64,000 bases of DNA from Bacteriovoracaceae bacterium UBA6153 (lineage in GTDB: Bacteria > Bdellovibrionota > Bacteriovoracia > Bacteriovoracales > Bacteriovoracaceae), in assembly GCA_002428265.1 (NCBI GenBank), contig DIUR01000027.1, forward strand, positions 248,001 through 312,000, in the 5' to 3' direction. The position numbers and the translations under genes were made by a program. Under the pieces are notes generated by a model that saw only the letters and a list, made by a program, of their open reading frames with translations, was not told where the DNA came from and did no database searches. Position 1 is the first letter of the stretch, and every line of letters begins with the position of its first letter. This document shows positions 1-7,298 of the stretch, one piece after another.

Positions 1-221
1 GTCCAGACTTCAGGGCCCATTCAAATAAGCCTCAAGAGATGATGACTCTTGCTGGTGATGCACTTTGTATCGCTAGAGGTGTGAAAGATGTCTCTCTTGG
101 ACAAGGGTTTCATGCAGTAGAGCCTGGCTATTATATTTTGAACTCTAAAGATCTCGATACTGCAGTAACGGATATTAAAAAAATAGAAGAAAACGTTTTG
201 AATTATTTTAAAAAAGCATAA
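1..221 (+). CDS. C-terminal end of an unidentified protein (5' truncated by window)
   Basis: An open frame enters from the left edge (codons in the frame of position 3) and ends with TAA at 219-221, giving about 73 residues. The visible tail is soluble and ends in a helical, Lys/Glu-rich stretch (KKIEENVLNYFKK). An internal ATG at 39 exists but has no clear ribosome site, and the frame is open upstream of it, so this is read as the end of a longer gene. I do not recognise the family. The lipoprotein gene that follows starts 2 bases after the stop, so the two are probably cotranscribed. Confidence 0.6.
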   Translation, partial: PDFRAHSNKPQEMMTLAGDALCIARGVKDVSLGQGFHAVEPGYYILNSKDLDTAVTDIKKIEENVLNYFKKA

Positions 222-223
222 CT

Positions 224-958
224 ATGAAAAAAATATTGCCACTTACATTGATCGCGTTTTTGATCGCTGCCTGTTCATCAGGACTGAAGCCTAGAAATGT
301 TGATCAGTATTACACTTCAACAGGTGTAGAGAAATACTTCCTTTCAGACATTCCTGAATGGGCCAACTTCAGTCAATCGGCCGGGTGTTTTAGGACTAAA
401 GGCATTCGTTATTTTGATATCAATGCAATGATGAAAAGCTACTCGCTAAGTTATGCTAATGCCACTCAGGTTCAGGCAAGCTTCAATGAAGAGTATCTGG
501 TTGCCAAAAAACAACCAAATGTCACTTTGACTCTTAAAGATGAAGAAGTTTTATTTTTTAAGGCCAGTGAGAAAGTTAATAGCAAAATCACTTTTTTTGA
601 AGCACCAGCTTTCAAGCAGATTCATTTAATCTGGTTGGATGAAGCTCTAAAAGGAAAAAAGCAGGAAGATAAACTTAAAAACTTTTTGCAATCATCAACT
701 CAGGATACTGGGGTTCCGGTTTTAGTTTCAGCTTGTTTAACAAAACAAGAAATCGAAGCAAAGTTTCCTGACCTGGCAGTTAAAGTTATTAGTGCGGAAA
801 TGTTTTCTATTTTTGATGACCAGGGCGAAAAACAACCAAGTCTGCACATTAATTTAGGTGCTTTTTTTAAAGCAGATCAAAGATTAATTTTTTACACACA
901 AGAAGCAAAAAAGAATGTCGAAGACATTCGCGGAAATTATAAAGTAGCTAATTACTAA
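224..958 (+). CDS. Predicted lipoprotein, unknown function
   Basis: 244 residues. The N-terminus is a lipoprotein signal peptide (MKK, a hydrophobic run, then a lipobox ending IAAC at about residue 17), so the mature protein should be lipid-anchored in the envelope. No catalytic motif or known domain is recognisable. It holds two more cysteines (GCFR near 55 and SACLT near 168) that could pair in the periplasm. It starts 2 bases after the preceding gene and ends 12 bases before the cyclophilin gene, suggesting a three-gene transcript closed by the terminator at about 1520-1550. Confidence 0.7.
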   Translation: MKKILPLTLIAFLIAACSSGLKPRNVDQYYTSTGVEKYFLSDIPEWANFSQSAGCFRTKGIRYFDINAMMKSYSLSYANATQVQASFNEEYLVAKKQPNVTLTLKDEEVLFFKASEKVNSKITFFEAPAFKQIHLIWLDEALKGKKQEDKLKNFLQSSTQDTGVPVLVSACLTKQEIEAKFPDLAVKVISAEMFSIFDDQGEKQPSLHINLGAFFKADQRLIFYTQEAKKNVEDIRGNYKVANY

Positions 959-970
959 AAGGAGAATACT

Positions 971-1507
971 ATGTTTGGAATGGGCGTTAAAAAAAGTGAA
1001 CACAAAGAAGACCTAGATCGCGTAACAGCGGTTTTCACAACGAATATGGGAGATTTCGAAGCAGAACTTTTTGCTAAAGAAGCTCCAGAAACTGTATGGA
1101 ACTTTGTTAACCTTGCAGAAGGCAGACAAGAAACTCCAGCTAAAACTGGCCCGTACTATGATGGATTAGTTTTCCACCGTGTAATTGATAACTTCATGAT
1201 CCAAGGTGGATGCCCAGAAGGTTCAGGACGTGGAGGCCCAGGGTATAAGTTTAAAGATGAAACTCAACCAGGTCTTCGTCACACAGGTCCAGGGATCCTT
1301 TCAATGGCAAACGCAGGACCAGGAACAAATGGTTCTCAATTCTTCATTACACTAGTTCCAACACCACACCTAGATGGAAGACACACTGTATTTGGAAAAA
1401 TTACTTCAGGAATGGATGTTGTTTCTAAAATTGGAAAAACTGCAGTTGGTGCAGGTGATAGACCAGTTAAAGAAGTGAAGATCGAAAAAGTTACTATTAA
1501 GAGATAA
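971..1507 (+). CDS. Peptidyl-prolyl cis-trans isomerase, cyclophilin type
   Basis: 178 residues; catalyses proline cis-trans isomerisation. Cyclophilin signatures are present in order: VFHRVIDNFMIQGG with the catalytic Arg, then GSQFFITL with the active-site Phe, and HLDGRHTVFGK near the C-terminus. There is no signal peptide; a charged segment of about 20 residues (VKKSEHKEDLDRV) precedes the domain, so a cytoplasmic enzyme is most likely. An AAGGAG site lies 7 bases before the ATG. A strong hairpin terminator follows and is shared with the convergent recJ. Confidence 0.93.
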   Translation: MFGMGVKKSEHKEDLDRVTAVFTTNMGDFEAELFAKEAPETVWNFVNLAEGRQETPAKTGPYYDGLVFHRVIDNFMIQGGCPEGSGRGGPGYKFKDETQPGLRHTGPGILSMANAGPGTNGSQFFITLVPTPHLDGRHTVFGKITSGMDVVSKIGKTAVGAGDRPVKEVKIEKVTIKR

Positions 1508-1518
1508 ATATCACCAAT

Positions 1519-1550
1519 AAAAAAAGGGCCTTTTAAAGGCCCTTTTTTTA
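1519..1550. terminator. Bidirectional intrinsic terminator between cyclophilin gene and recJ
   Basis: GGGCCTTTT pairs with AAAGGCCC, flanked by an A-run on the left and a T-run on the right, so it can stop transcription from both convergent genes. It lies directly against the recJ stop at 1551. Confidence 0.9.
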
Positions 1551-3248
1551 TTAATCAAATTCGACTTTGTCGACCATCAGTTGAATAGACTCATTTCCAT
1601 TAAAGCGGTTCATTCCCAGCGTAAAATACACAGAGAGATCTTCTTGCTTAAGGTTTTGAGTAGAGTAGATTTCTGCTGGAGCAGTTGTCTCATGCTTGCC
1701 GATATAGTTAAAACTAATGCCTTTAAGCTTTGTTTTTTCTTTTACAAGATTCCATCTCACGTGAACATCTTTCATTAAATCAAATGATTCAAGCTTCACG
1801 CCTTTAATACGGAATTTAGGTTTTTCATTCCCCATTCCAAAAGGCTCAAGCATATCAAGATCTCTCATAAGCTGAGGATTGATCTCTGTTGCATCGATAT
1901 CCAGGTCATAAAAATCCATTCTCGTGCGCACGATCGCTGGAACATCTTTTAATGAAGCATTCATATTATCAATAAAGGCACGAAGGTTTTCTTTAGGCAT
2001 CGATAGGCCTGCAGCTGCTTTGTGGCCGCCAAATTTTATAAAAAGAGATTCTTGAGCTTTAAGCAGATTGAAAATATCCAGGTTGCCTGCACTTCTACAA
2101 GACGCCTTGATAACTCCTTCGTGTTCAGAGTCAGTGAAAACAATAGCAGGAACTTTAAAAGTCTCTACTAGTTTTGAAGCGACAATTCCAATAACTCCTT
2201 CATGCCAGTGTGGCTGATAGGCAATTGTTATCAAGTGTTCCTTGTCGTTATACTGAAGCTCTCTTTTGACTTGTTCACGGGCTTCATTAAAGACTTCATT
2301 CTGAATGAATTTTCTTTCCTGATTACAGCTTACAAGCAGATCGTAATACTCGCGGGCCTTGTCAGCATTATCTGCCGTTAAAAGTGCCAGTGAAGCTTCA
2401 GGGTGCTCTAGTCTTCCTTTGGAATTAATAAGCGGCCCAATATGAAAAGCAAGTTTTTCTGAAGGAATGGTTTTTGCTTTTAATTCTTCTGTCGTGAAAA
2501 AAGCGCGCAGTCCCGGATACTCTGTTTCTTTTAAAAGTTTTAATCCGTGACGGACGAGTTTTAAATTTAGTGGACTTAAGTGAGCAAGGTCACAAATTGT
2601 TCCGATGGCCACGAATTGCAGAAGTGGATAAAGTGATGGAATTTTTTGTCCCATTGCGATCAAGTCTGTTCTGACTTGAACGGCCAGAGCAAATCCTACC
2701 GCAACACCAGCAAGGGTTTTAAGCTGTTCATAATCAGGATTATCAATTTCATCGCGTCTATTAGGATTAATAACGGCAAAGGCATCTGGCATCGTTTCGC
2801 GAGCGTCTTTGTGGTGATCTGTAATGATCAGGTCAAGTCCTTTTTCTTTGGCGTAGTCGGCAGCTTCATTATTTGAAATCCCGCAGTCGACAGTGATGAG
2901 AACTCTGATTTTATTTTGAACGGCTTCATCAATGCTTGATAAGTGCAGGCCATAGCCTTCGACAAATCTTGATGGTTGAACCGTACTGACATCCACTCCA
3001 AGCATTTTAAAAAAATGAAAAAGTAGAGCACATGAAGTTGTTCCATCAACATCGTAGTCGCCATAAATGCCGATCTTCTCTTCGCGATCGATGGCCTCGA
3101 TGATTCTCTTAGATGCTTTTTTAAGATCTTTGAGAGAGCTCATGTCCGGAATAGTTTTTAAATCCCATGAAAGAAAATCTTCAATCTTTTGGCGATCGAA
3201 GCCTTTTTTCTCAAAGAGTCTTTGAATAATAGGGTGTAGTTGCTGCAT
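1551..3248 (-). CDS. recJ: Single-stranded-DNA-specific 5'-3' exonuclease RecJ
   Basis: 565 residues, the usual RecJ length. RecJ degrades single-stranded DNA 5' to 3' in recombination and mismatch repair. DHH-family motifs that bind the metal ions are visible: DYDVDG at 64-69, DCG at 121-123 and DHH at 144-146. A DHHA1-type GGHKAAAGLSM motif lies near residue 410, followed by an OB-fold-like C-terminal region. It starts 38 bases after the zinc-ribbon gene on the same strand and may be cotranscribed with it. mutS lies elsewhere in the window (50.2-52.9 kb). Confidence 0.95.
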   Translation of the reverse strand: MQQLHPIIQRLFEKKGFDRQKIEDFLSWDLKTIPDMSSLKDLKKASKRIIEAIDREEKIGIYGDYDVDGTTSCALLFHFFKMLGVDVSTVQPSRFVEGYGLHLSSIDEAVQNKIRVLITVDCGISNNEAADYAKEKGLDLIITDHHKDARETMPDAFAVINPNRRDEIDNPDYEQLKTLAGVAVGFALAVQVRTDLIAMGQKIPSLYPLLQFVAIGTICDLAHLSPLNLKLVRHGLKLLKETEYPGLRAFFTTEELKAKTIPSEKLAFHIGPLINSKGRLEHPEASLALLTADNADKAREYYDLLVSCNQERKFIQNEVFNEAREQVKRELQYNDKEHLITIAYQPHWHEGVIGIVASKLVETFKVPAIVFTDSEHEGVIKASCRSAGNLDIFNLLKAQESLFIKFGGHKAAAGLSMPKENLRAFIDNMNASLKDVPAIVRTRMDFYDLDIDATEINPQLMRDLDMLEPFGMGNEKPKFRIKGVKLESFDLMKDVHVRWNLVKEKTKLKGISFNYIGKHETTAPAEIYSTQNLKQEDLSVYFTLGMNRFNGNESIQLMVDKVEFD

Positions 3249-3286
3249 AACTATTCATAGCATTAAAGCTATAAAAAGTGTGCAAT

Positions 3287-3535
3287 TTACCAGAGGACTG
3301 TAAGACCTTTTATGATTTCTTCGTCATGCATTTCATGACCAAAAGCAAAAAGTTTCTCATAATCTGCTTGAGACTTTGAATGAACCTTAGAGAAGTAGTT
3401 GACAGGGAGAAATGACTTCTTGCACTGAGTGCATTTTTGCGGCTCTTGGTGAGATTCGTGTATATGGCCACAAACGTGGCATTTTTTGATAATAAGTTTA
3501 TCGTTTCTTACTTTAGTTGTTTGTTCCACTTTCAT
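3287..3535 (-). CDS. Small zinc-ribbon protein
   Basis: 82 residues. Two CxxC pairs (CHVCGH near 19 and CTQCKK near 35) form a rubredoxin-like or zinc-ribbon knuckle, with extra histidines between them. The rest is charged and helical, ending near a conserved-looking LTVLW. An AGAGGA site lies 7-8 bases before the ATG, which supports the start. No specific function can be assigned; small ribbons of this kind often bind nucleic acid or protein partners. It precedes recJ in the same direction, which is suggestive but not evidence of a shared role. Confidence 0.75.
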   Translation of the reverse strand: MKVEQTTKVRNDKLIIKKCHVCGHIHESHQEPQKCTQCKKSFLPVNYFSKVHSKSQADYEKLFAFGHEMHDEEIIKGLTVLW

Positions 3536-3689
3536 GATGAAATCCTCTAATCACGACAGTTGCTTCCTTACAATTACACTTGAACATTCCTTAGCTCAAG
3601 CACGCTTAAGAGTCTCATCGCCTTAAATAGAAAAATGTTGAGATAAAAGAGGAAGATTTTTCCGTTTTTAAGCTGGAGGATTTTGGTCG

Positions 3690-3738
3690 GGTTAAAAAAA
3701 GTAAGGCCAGATAAAGATGGGGGGATCTTTATCTGGCC
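3690..3738 (-). terminator. Terminator of the exported Met/Gln-rich protein gene
   Basis: A perfect 14-base inverted repeat (GGCCAGATAAAGAT, arms 3705-3718 and 3725-3738) has a homopolymeric 6-base loop (G on plus, C on minus). Read on the minus strand it is followed by TTAC and a run of seven T, so it terminates the gene ending at 3762. Confidence 0.88.
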
Positions 3739-3761
3739 AACACGGGGAGAGAGATTATTTA

Positions 3762-4697
3762 TTAGAACTGGATTCTTTGCATGTTATCGCCGTTGCCAAA
3801 ATCAAATCCACTGTGAGGCATTTGCACTGGAGCAGTGTAGGCCGATGGATTGTTATATCTCATATGGTTTGCAGGTTGCAGCCCCATACCTTCGTTGCTT
3901 GATGGGTATCTATTGTTCATGTCATACAGCGAATATGGATTCGAGTAATCGTGAGCAGAGTAGTTCGGGTAGCTGATTCCAACTTGTCCCATAGTACTGT
4001 GGCTTCTTGGGTACATTGGTGCTGGTGAATACAAGCTGTAGTCACTGAAGTCAGAGTAATGAGAAGCGAACGGCATATAATCATTAAGTGAGAATTGTTT
4101 TTGTTGTCTCATTTGTGGCATCGCCATCATTGAGAACATTTGCTCCATCATCATTTGTTGTTGAGCTTGTTGAGAGATCATAAGACCTGTCAATTGTGAC
4201 ATGATGTCGATGACTTCAACTTTCTCTTTTTTCTTATCAACTTTAGCTGTCTCTTTTGGAGCATCTTTAGATGAATCTTCTTTTTTAGCTTTTTTCAATT
4301 CTTCAATTTCTTTTAGAATTGATTCTTTATCTGAAACGAGTTTTTTAATTTCGTCTTCAAGGGCAGATGATTTATCTTTTTGACATTGTACTTGAGCTTC
4401 AACAACCACTGCTTTAACTTTTCTGTCTCCAGTGATTTTTACTTCTTCAAGCGGTTTTAATGGGGCTTCTTTTGAAGCATCTTCAACTACAACTGATTCG
4501 ACTCTTCTGTCTTCAGTCGTTGCCACTTCAAGTGGTTTTAGTGGTGCTTCTTTTAAAGCAAGTTCTTCAAGACGATCTTCTTCTAAGCTCGATGGTGTTC
4601 TTGTCGTTTTATTTTGATCCCAGAAGACTTGAGGTGCAAATGCATTCAAAGTTAATAAGGCAGTAAAAGTTAAAAACATAGCTGAGTGCTTTTTCAT
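3762..4697 (-). CDS. Exported low-complexity protein with coiled coil and Met/Gln-rich segment
   Basis: 311 residues, function unknown. A signal peptide (MKKHSAMFLTFTALLTLNAFA) is followed by an imperfect tandem repeat (residues 49-72 and 76-100, each beginning KEAPLKPLE), then a Lys/Glu-rich coiled coil (about 105-155), a Gln/Met run (QQAQQQMMMEQMFSMMAMPQM, about 175-195) and a Tyr/Ser/Pro/Asn-rich tail of about 110 residues. It reads as a modular, largely disordered envelope or secreted protein. An AAGGGG site lies 5 bases before the start. Flanking hairpins isolate it as a single-gene unit. Confidence 0.75.
   Translation of the reverse strand: MKKHSAMFLTFTALLTLNAFAPQVFWDQNKTTRTPSSLEEDRLEELALKEAPLKPLEVATTEDRRVESVVVEDASKEAPLKPLEEVKITGDRKVKAVVVEAQVQCQKDKSSALEDEIKKLVSDKESILKEIEELKKAKKEDSSKDAPKETAKVDKKKEKVEVIDIMSQLTGLMISQQAQQQMMMEQMFSMMAMPQMRQQKQFSLNDYMPFASHYSDFSDYSLYSPAPMYPRSHSTMGQVGISYPNYSAHDYSNPYSLYDMNNRYPSSNEGMGLQPANHMRYNNPSAYTAPVQMPHSGFDFGNGDNMQRIQF
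4398..4553 (-). repeat. Two-copy internal repeat in the exported protein gene
   Basis: Codons for residues 49-72 and 76-100 of the gene at 3762-4697 encode two versions of KEAPLKPLE, a variable centre, then an acidic/basic patch ending SVVVE or AVVVE. The copies have diverged, so this is an old duplication. Confidence 0.8.
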
Positions 4698-4797
4698 AAG
4701 ATCCCCTTGGTGGAAGCCATTTCGATATACAGTTAGTATTACAACTAACGTGCCAAGGGTAAGGAGCTGGATTGTTTAGGCGTTTTTAATATAAGCT

Positions 4798-4842
4798 GTC
4801 TAAAGTTTTAACAGATAAAAAATACCTGTCAAAACTTTAGAC
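4798..4842. repeat. Long inverted repeat with GTCTAAA ends (terminator-like)
   Basis: Arms of 17 bases (4798-4814 and 4826-4842) pair with a single wobble, and each arm ends in GTCTAAA or its complement TTTAGAC. It sits just downstream of the minus-strand hydrolase gene ending at 4856. On the minus strand the T-run is weak; on the plus strand a T-run follows after about 9 bases. The same GTCTAAA core recurs at 5908, 16146, 30127 and 58506. Confidence 0.7.
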
Positions 4843-4855
4843 GAATAAGATTTTT

Positions 4856-5812
4856 TTATAGATCGCTAAGGAAGATTTCAAGTCTAGCGAGTAACTCATC
4901 AATATGTGGGTTCGTCTTGTTGTTGATGTTGATTCTTCTCATCGGTAGGTCACGGTGAAGAACGATAGTGTCAGCATCAATAGTGTTGTACATAATGATA
5001 TTATCAGAAGGTATTGCAATTCTCTCTGCTGTTTCGATCGCAAAGTCATTTTCAACTGTTGAGTCAGCATCCGTTAAGAACATGATTTTTGGAAGTGCTT
5101 TTAATTCTTCTTTTGCGTTCTTTGTAACTTTCTTTTTTAAGTGCTTAGTCAGAGCGTATGCCTGTTGAGTTTGATTTAGGGCAATGTCTGGATAAAAGTG
5201 AGGGGCTTCAGGAATCCCTTTAGCGATTGAGTATTTTACGTGTTTAAGAACTCGCGCAGCTGGAGCGGCCCAACCGTGATTCATTTTAAAAAGAGGCGCC
5301 ATTAAAACAAGCGAAGCAATCTTCCCATTATAACGGTCAGCTGTGTCTGTTGCCAGAGCTCCACCAAGAGAGTAACCAGCAAGAGCGATTTTTCCAGAAT
5401 CACTCATTTTAAAAGCGATCGCCATAACTTTATCAATATCTTTTCTCCAGTCAGCTAGTTTAACTTTTGCACGGGCCTCATGTCTTAATTCTTCATCTGA
5501 CATACCGTGGTCTCTTAGGAGTACTGTAAGAATGTTGTAGCCTTTCTTTTCATAAATTTTAGAAATTTCAACCATTGATCCTGGAGAGTCTGATAGTCCA
5601 TGGATTAAAACGGCCGTAGGAGCTTTTTTACCCTGAGAAACCATAAAGGGACGACTTTGTGGTTTCAGTATTTCCATACGATTCTGATTAAGAGCAATGA
5701 ACTCAGCTTCAGGTGTGTTTGGTGTATTGTCTTGTGAGTAGAGTGGATTAAGACCTGTTGCCAGAATCATTACTGATAATAGGACGATCTTTTTAAAAGA
5801 TGTGTTTTTCAT
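4856..5812 (-). CDS. Exported alpha/beta hydrolase (lipase/esterase-like)
   Basis: 318 residues with an N-terminal signal peptide (MKNTSFKKIVLLSVMILATG). Alpha/beta-hydrolase landmarks: oxyanion-loop LIHGLSDSPGS near residue 90, nucleophile elbow GYSLGG near 155, acidic residue in FLTDADSTVE near 248, and a candidate catalytic His in VLHRDLP near 285. The HG-to-elbow spacing fits Hydrolase_4 or serine aminopeptidase-like monoacylglycerol lipases. The substrate is unknown; export suggests a prey-derived or envelope lipid. AGAGGG lies 4 bases before the ATG. Confidence 0.8.
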   Translation of the reverse strand: MKNTSFKKIVLLSVMILATGLNPLYSQDNTPNTPEAEFIALNQNRMEILKPQSRPFMVSQGKKAPTAVLIHGLSDSPGSMVEISKIYEKKGYNILTVLLRDHGMSDEELRHEARAKVKLADWRKDIDKVMAIAFKMSDSGKIALAGYSLGGALATDTADRYNGKIASLVLMAPLFKMNHGWAAPAARVLKHVKYSIAKGIPEAPHFYPDIALNQTQQAYALTKHLKKKVTKNAKEELKALPKIMFLTDADSTVENDFAIETAERIAIPSDNIIMYNTIDADTIVLHRDLPMRRININNKTNPHIDELLARLEIFLSDL

Positions 5813-5907
5813 TAAACCCTCTGAGTTTATTTTATAATGTCTGATTTTAGAATATTGTCAGGTGAGTTTGTGGGGAATGTGAGATGGAGTGTAATAGCTA
5901 CAGACGT

Positions 5908-5922
5908 GTCTAAGATTTAGAC
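5908..5922. promoter_or_regulatory. GTCTAA-N3-TTAGAC palindrome
   Basis: A perfect 6+3+6 palindrome in the gap between two minus-strand genes, part of the recurring intergenic family described in the findings. A role as binding site or structured RNA cannot be decided from sequence. Confidence 0.45.
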
Positions 5923-5933
5923 GGCCCTTACAT

Positions 5934-5976
5934 AAAAAAAGGGCAGCACCATTGGTTCTGGTGCTGCCCTTTTTTT
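5934..5976. terminator. Bidirectional intrinsic terminator
   Basis: An 11-base stem (GGGCAGCACCA with its complement) and a 7-base loop are flanked by seven A on the left and seven T on the right. It lies 16 bases beyond the stop of the small exported protein gene on the minus strand. Confidence 0.9.
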
Positions 5977-5991
5977 ATAAAGATATTTTAA

Positions 5992-6381
5992 TTACTTAAT
6001 TCCGTCGATCGATTTTAAAGTCTGATTCATTGAAGCTTCAAGCTGGCGAGCAAGTGCCATCTCTTGTTGAAAACGGATTTGTTCCATTTTCTTTTCAACC
6101 ATAATGCGGTTTCTTTCTTCAAGTCTTTCTCTTAAAAGTTTTAAACGATCTGAAGACGTTAACTTTTTTGGAGCAGGTCTTGGAGCTTGTCTTCTCACTA
6201 CTGGTGCAGGAGCTGGTGCCGGTTGAGCAACTGGAACTTCTACTTGGTATTGTCCTTCAATATTCATTGTTGGTGATTGAATTGCTTCATCAGCAAGAGT
6301 TAGATCATCTGATACAGTAAGCTCAGTATCGGCCTTTACATTGAAAGCGAATAGTACGCTTAATAAGATTAAGTATTTCAT
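5992..6381 (-). CDS. Small exported protein with Pro/Ala linker and helical C-terminus
   Basis: 129 residues, function unknown. A signal peptide (MKYLILLSVLFAFNVKA) is followed by an acidic segment, a Pro/Ala/Val linker (PVAQPAPAPAPVV, about 50-62) and a highly charged Arg/Glu/Gln helix (about 75-115) that could form a coiled coil. A GGGGGA site precedes the ATG by about 6 bases. The gene is bounded by its own terminator and looks monocistronic. Linker-plus-helix proteins like this are often envelope scaffolds, but nothing here proves it. Confidence 0.68.
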   Translation of the reverse strand: MKYLILLSVLFAFNVKADTELTVSDDLTLADEAIQSPTMNIEGQYQVEVPVAQPAPAPAPVVRRQAPRPAPKKLTSSDRLKLLRERLEERNRIMVEKKMEQIRFQQEMALARQLEASMNQTLKSIDGIK

Positions 6382-6444
6382 AGGTTGTCCCCCGTGTGTT
6401 AATTAAGGAGACTTCTATGCTGAGACCCTAGGTATGTAAATACT

Positions 6445-6494
6445 CCATGTAAAAATGATAGTGACACCACTTAGTCAGGATCATTGTGGCACCA
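6445..6494 (-). repeat. Two tandem ~25-bp repeats resembling IS21-family end repeats (remnant)
   Basis: Read on the minus strand, two units in tandem each begin TGGTGYCAC and continue with a TGATCCTGA-like or T-rich half. A related pair is found at 13693-13748. Multiple short repeats of this form are typical of IS21-family ends, but no transposase gene is near, so this would be a solo end or remnant. The 255-base gap 6382-6636 otherwise holds only the leader hairpin at 6572. Confidence 0.45.
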
Positions 6495-6571
6495 GTGACA
6501 TATAAGCTATGTCAGAAAAACTGATAAGCATTTGATTTAATATTTTTTTAGAAGAAATAAACTTCGGCATT

Positions 6572-6606
6572 GCTCTTGCTTTAAGGGCTCTCGAGACCGC
6601 AAGAGC
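6572..6606 (+). promoter_or_regulatory. 5' leader hairpin upstream of the lipoprotein gene
   Basis: GCTCTTGC (6572-6579) pairs with GCAAGAGC (6599-6606), and the enclosed segment contains a second short pairing (GG.CTC with GAG.CC). It ends about 17 bases before a very G-rich ribosome site (GGGGGGA, 6623-6629) of the gene at 6637, so it lies in the untranslated leader. There is no T-run, hence not a terminator. Confidence 0.5.
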
Positions 6607-6636
6607 GGAAAAAAGAAAATTCTGGGGGGAATTGAA

Positions 6637-7254
6637 ATGAAGAAAATGCTGATGATGTTATCTGTTCTACTACTTTCTGTTTCGTGTGTTGATTTAAACG
6701 GAACTCTGCAAGTTCAACAACCTCTTACTGTAAAAATGAAATCAGGATTTTTAGGTTTAAAAACAAAAACGAGAACGCTAGCGCCGGGAGCTCATCAAGC
6801 GAGACTTGTGGTGAAAAGCTCAAAAAATATTAAGCTTGAACTAGGGGACCAGGATATTCCTATCAAGTCAGACGATAGTTTAAACATTCCTCAAAATGGC
6901 CAGTTCTATATTGATGCAAGAAAGATTGAACAACCATTCAGTGTTGCTGGAAATATGAGAACAGATGTGGAGCACTATGGTTGGACTGATACGACTGAAA
7001 GATGTGAGCGCAATATCGTGGAGAACAGATGTGAGAAGGTTTGTGCAAGAGACTCGAATAGATGTGATGTTGTTTGTAAGGACGTGACTATCACTCTATA
7101 TGGAATCAAAGACATCTCTTACCACTACAAGAGAACTGATAGACAAGTGAGTCTGGAAATCATGCCGGAGAACTCTACTGCAATCGTTGCAAGAATGGTT
7201 TCTCGAGGAATCGAAACTGACAAGATCATTGATAGAGAATCAATCTGTAGATAG
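6637..7254 (+). CDS. Predicted lipoprotein with a Cys-rich central segment
   Basis: 205 residues. The signal ends in a lipobox (LLSVSC, Cys about 17). The N-terminal half is beta-like and polar; the middle (about 122-150) carries a cluster of six cysteines (CERN, NRCEKVC, RCDVVC) that looks like a small disulfide-bonded knot. No known family is recognised. A G-rich ribosome site lies 7 bases upstream of the ATG. The gene stands alone and ends at a bidirectional terminator shared with icd. Confidence 0.7.
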   Translation: MKKMLMMLSVLLLSVSCVDLNGTLQVQQPLTVKMKSGFLGLKTKTRTLAPGAHQARLVVKSSKNIKLELGDQDIPIKSDDSLNIPQNGQFYIDARKIEQPFSVAGNMRTDVEHYGWTDTTERCERNIVENRCEKVCARDSNRCDVVCKDVTITLYGIKDISYHYKRTDRQVSLEIMPENSTAIVARMVSRGIETDKIIDRESICR

Positions 7255-7261
7255 TTTGGAT

Positions 7262-7295
7262 AAAAAAAGGGCCGCTTCAAGCGGCCCTTTTTTTT
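7262..7295. terminator. Bidirectional intrinsic terminator between lipoprotein gene and icd
   Basis: GGGCCGC (7269-7275) pairs with GCGGCCC (7281-7287) across a 5-base loop, with seven A before and eight T after. Confidence 0.92.
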
Positions 7296-7298
7296 GAA

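Noticed and set aside
3683..3976. 97-codon plus-strand frame across a terminator and the exported Met/Gln-rich gene
   Set aside because: It overlaps a clear minus-strand terminator and gene end, and lacks homology-like features.
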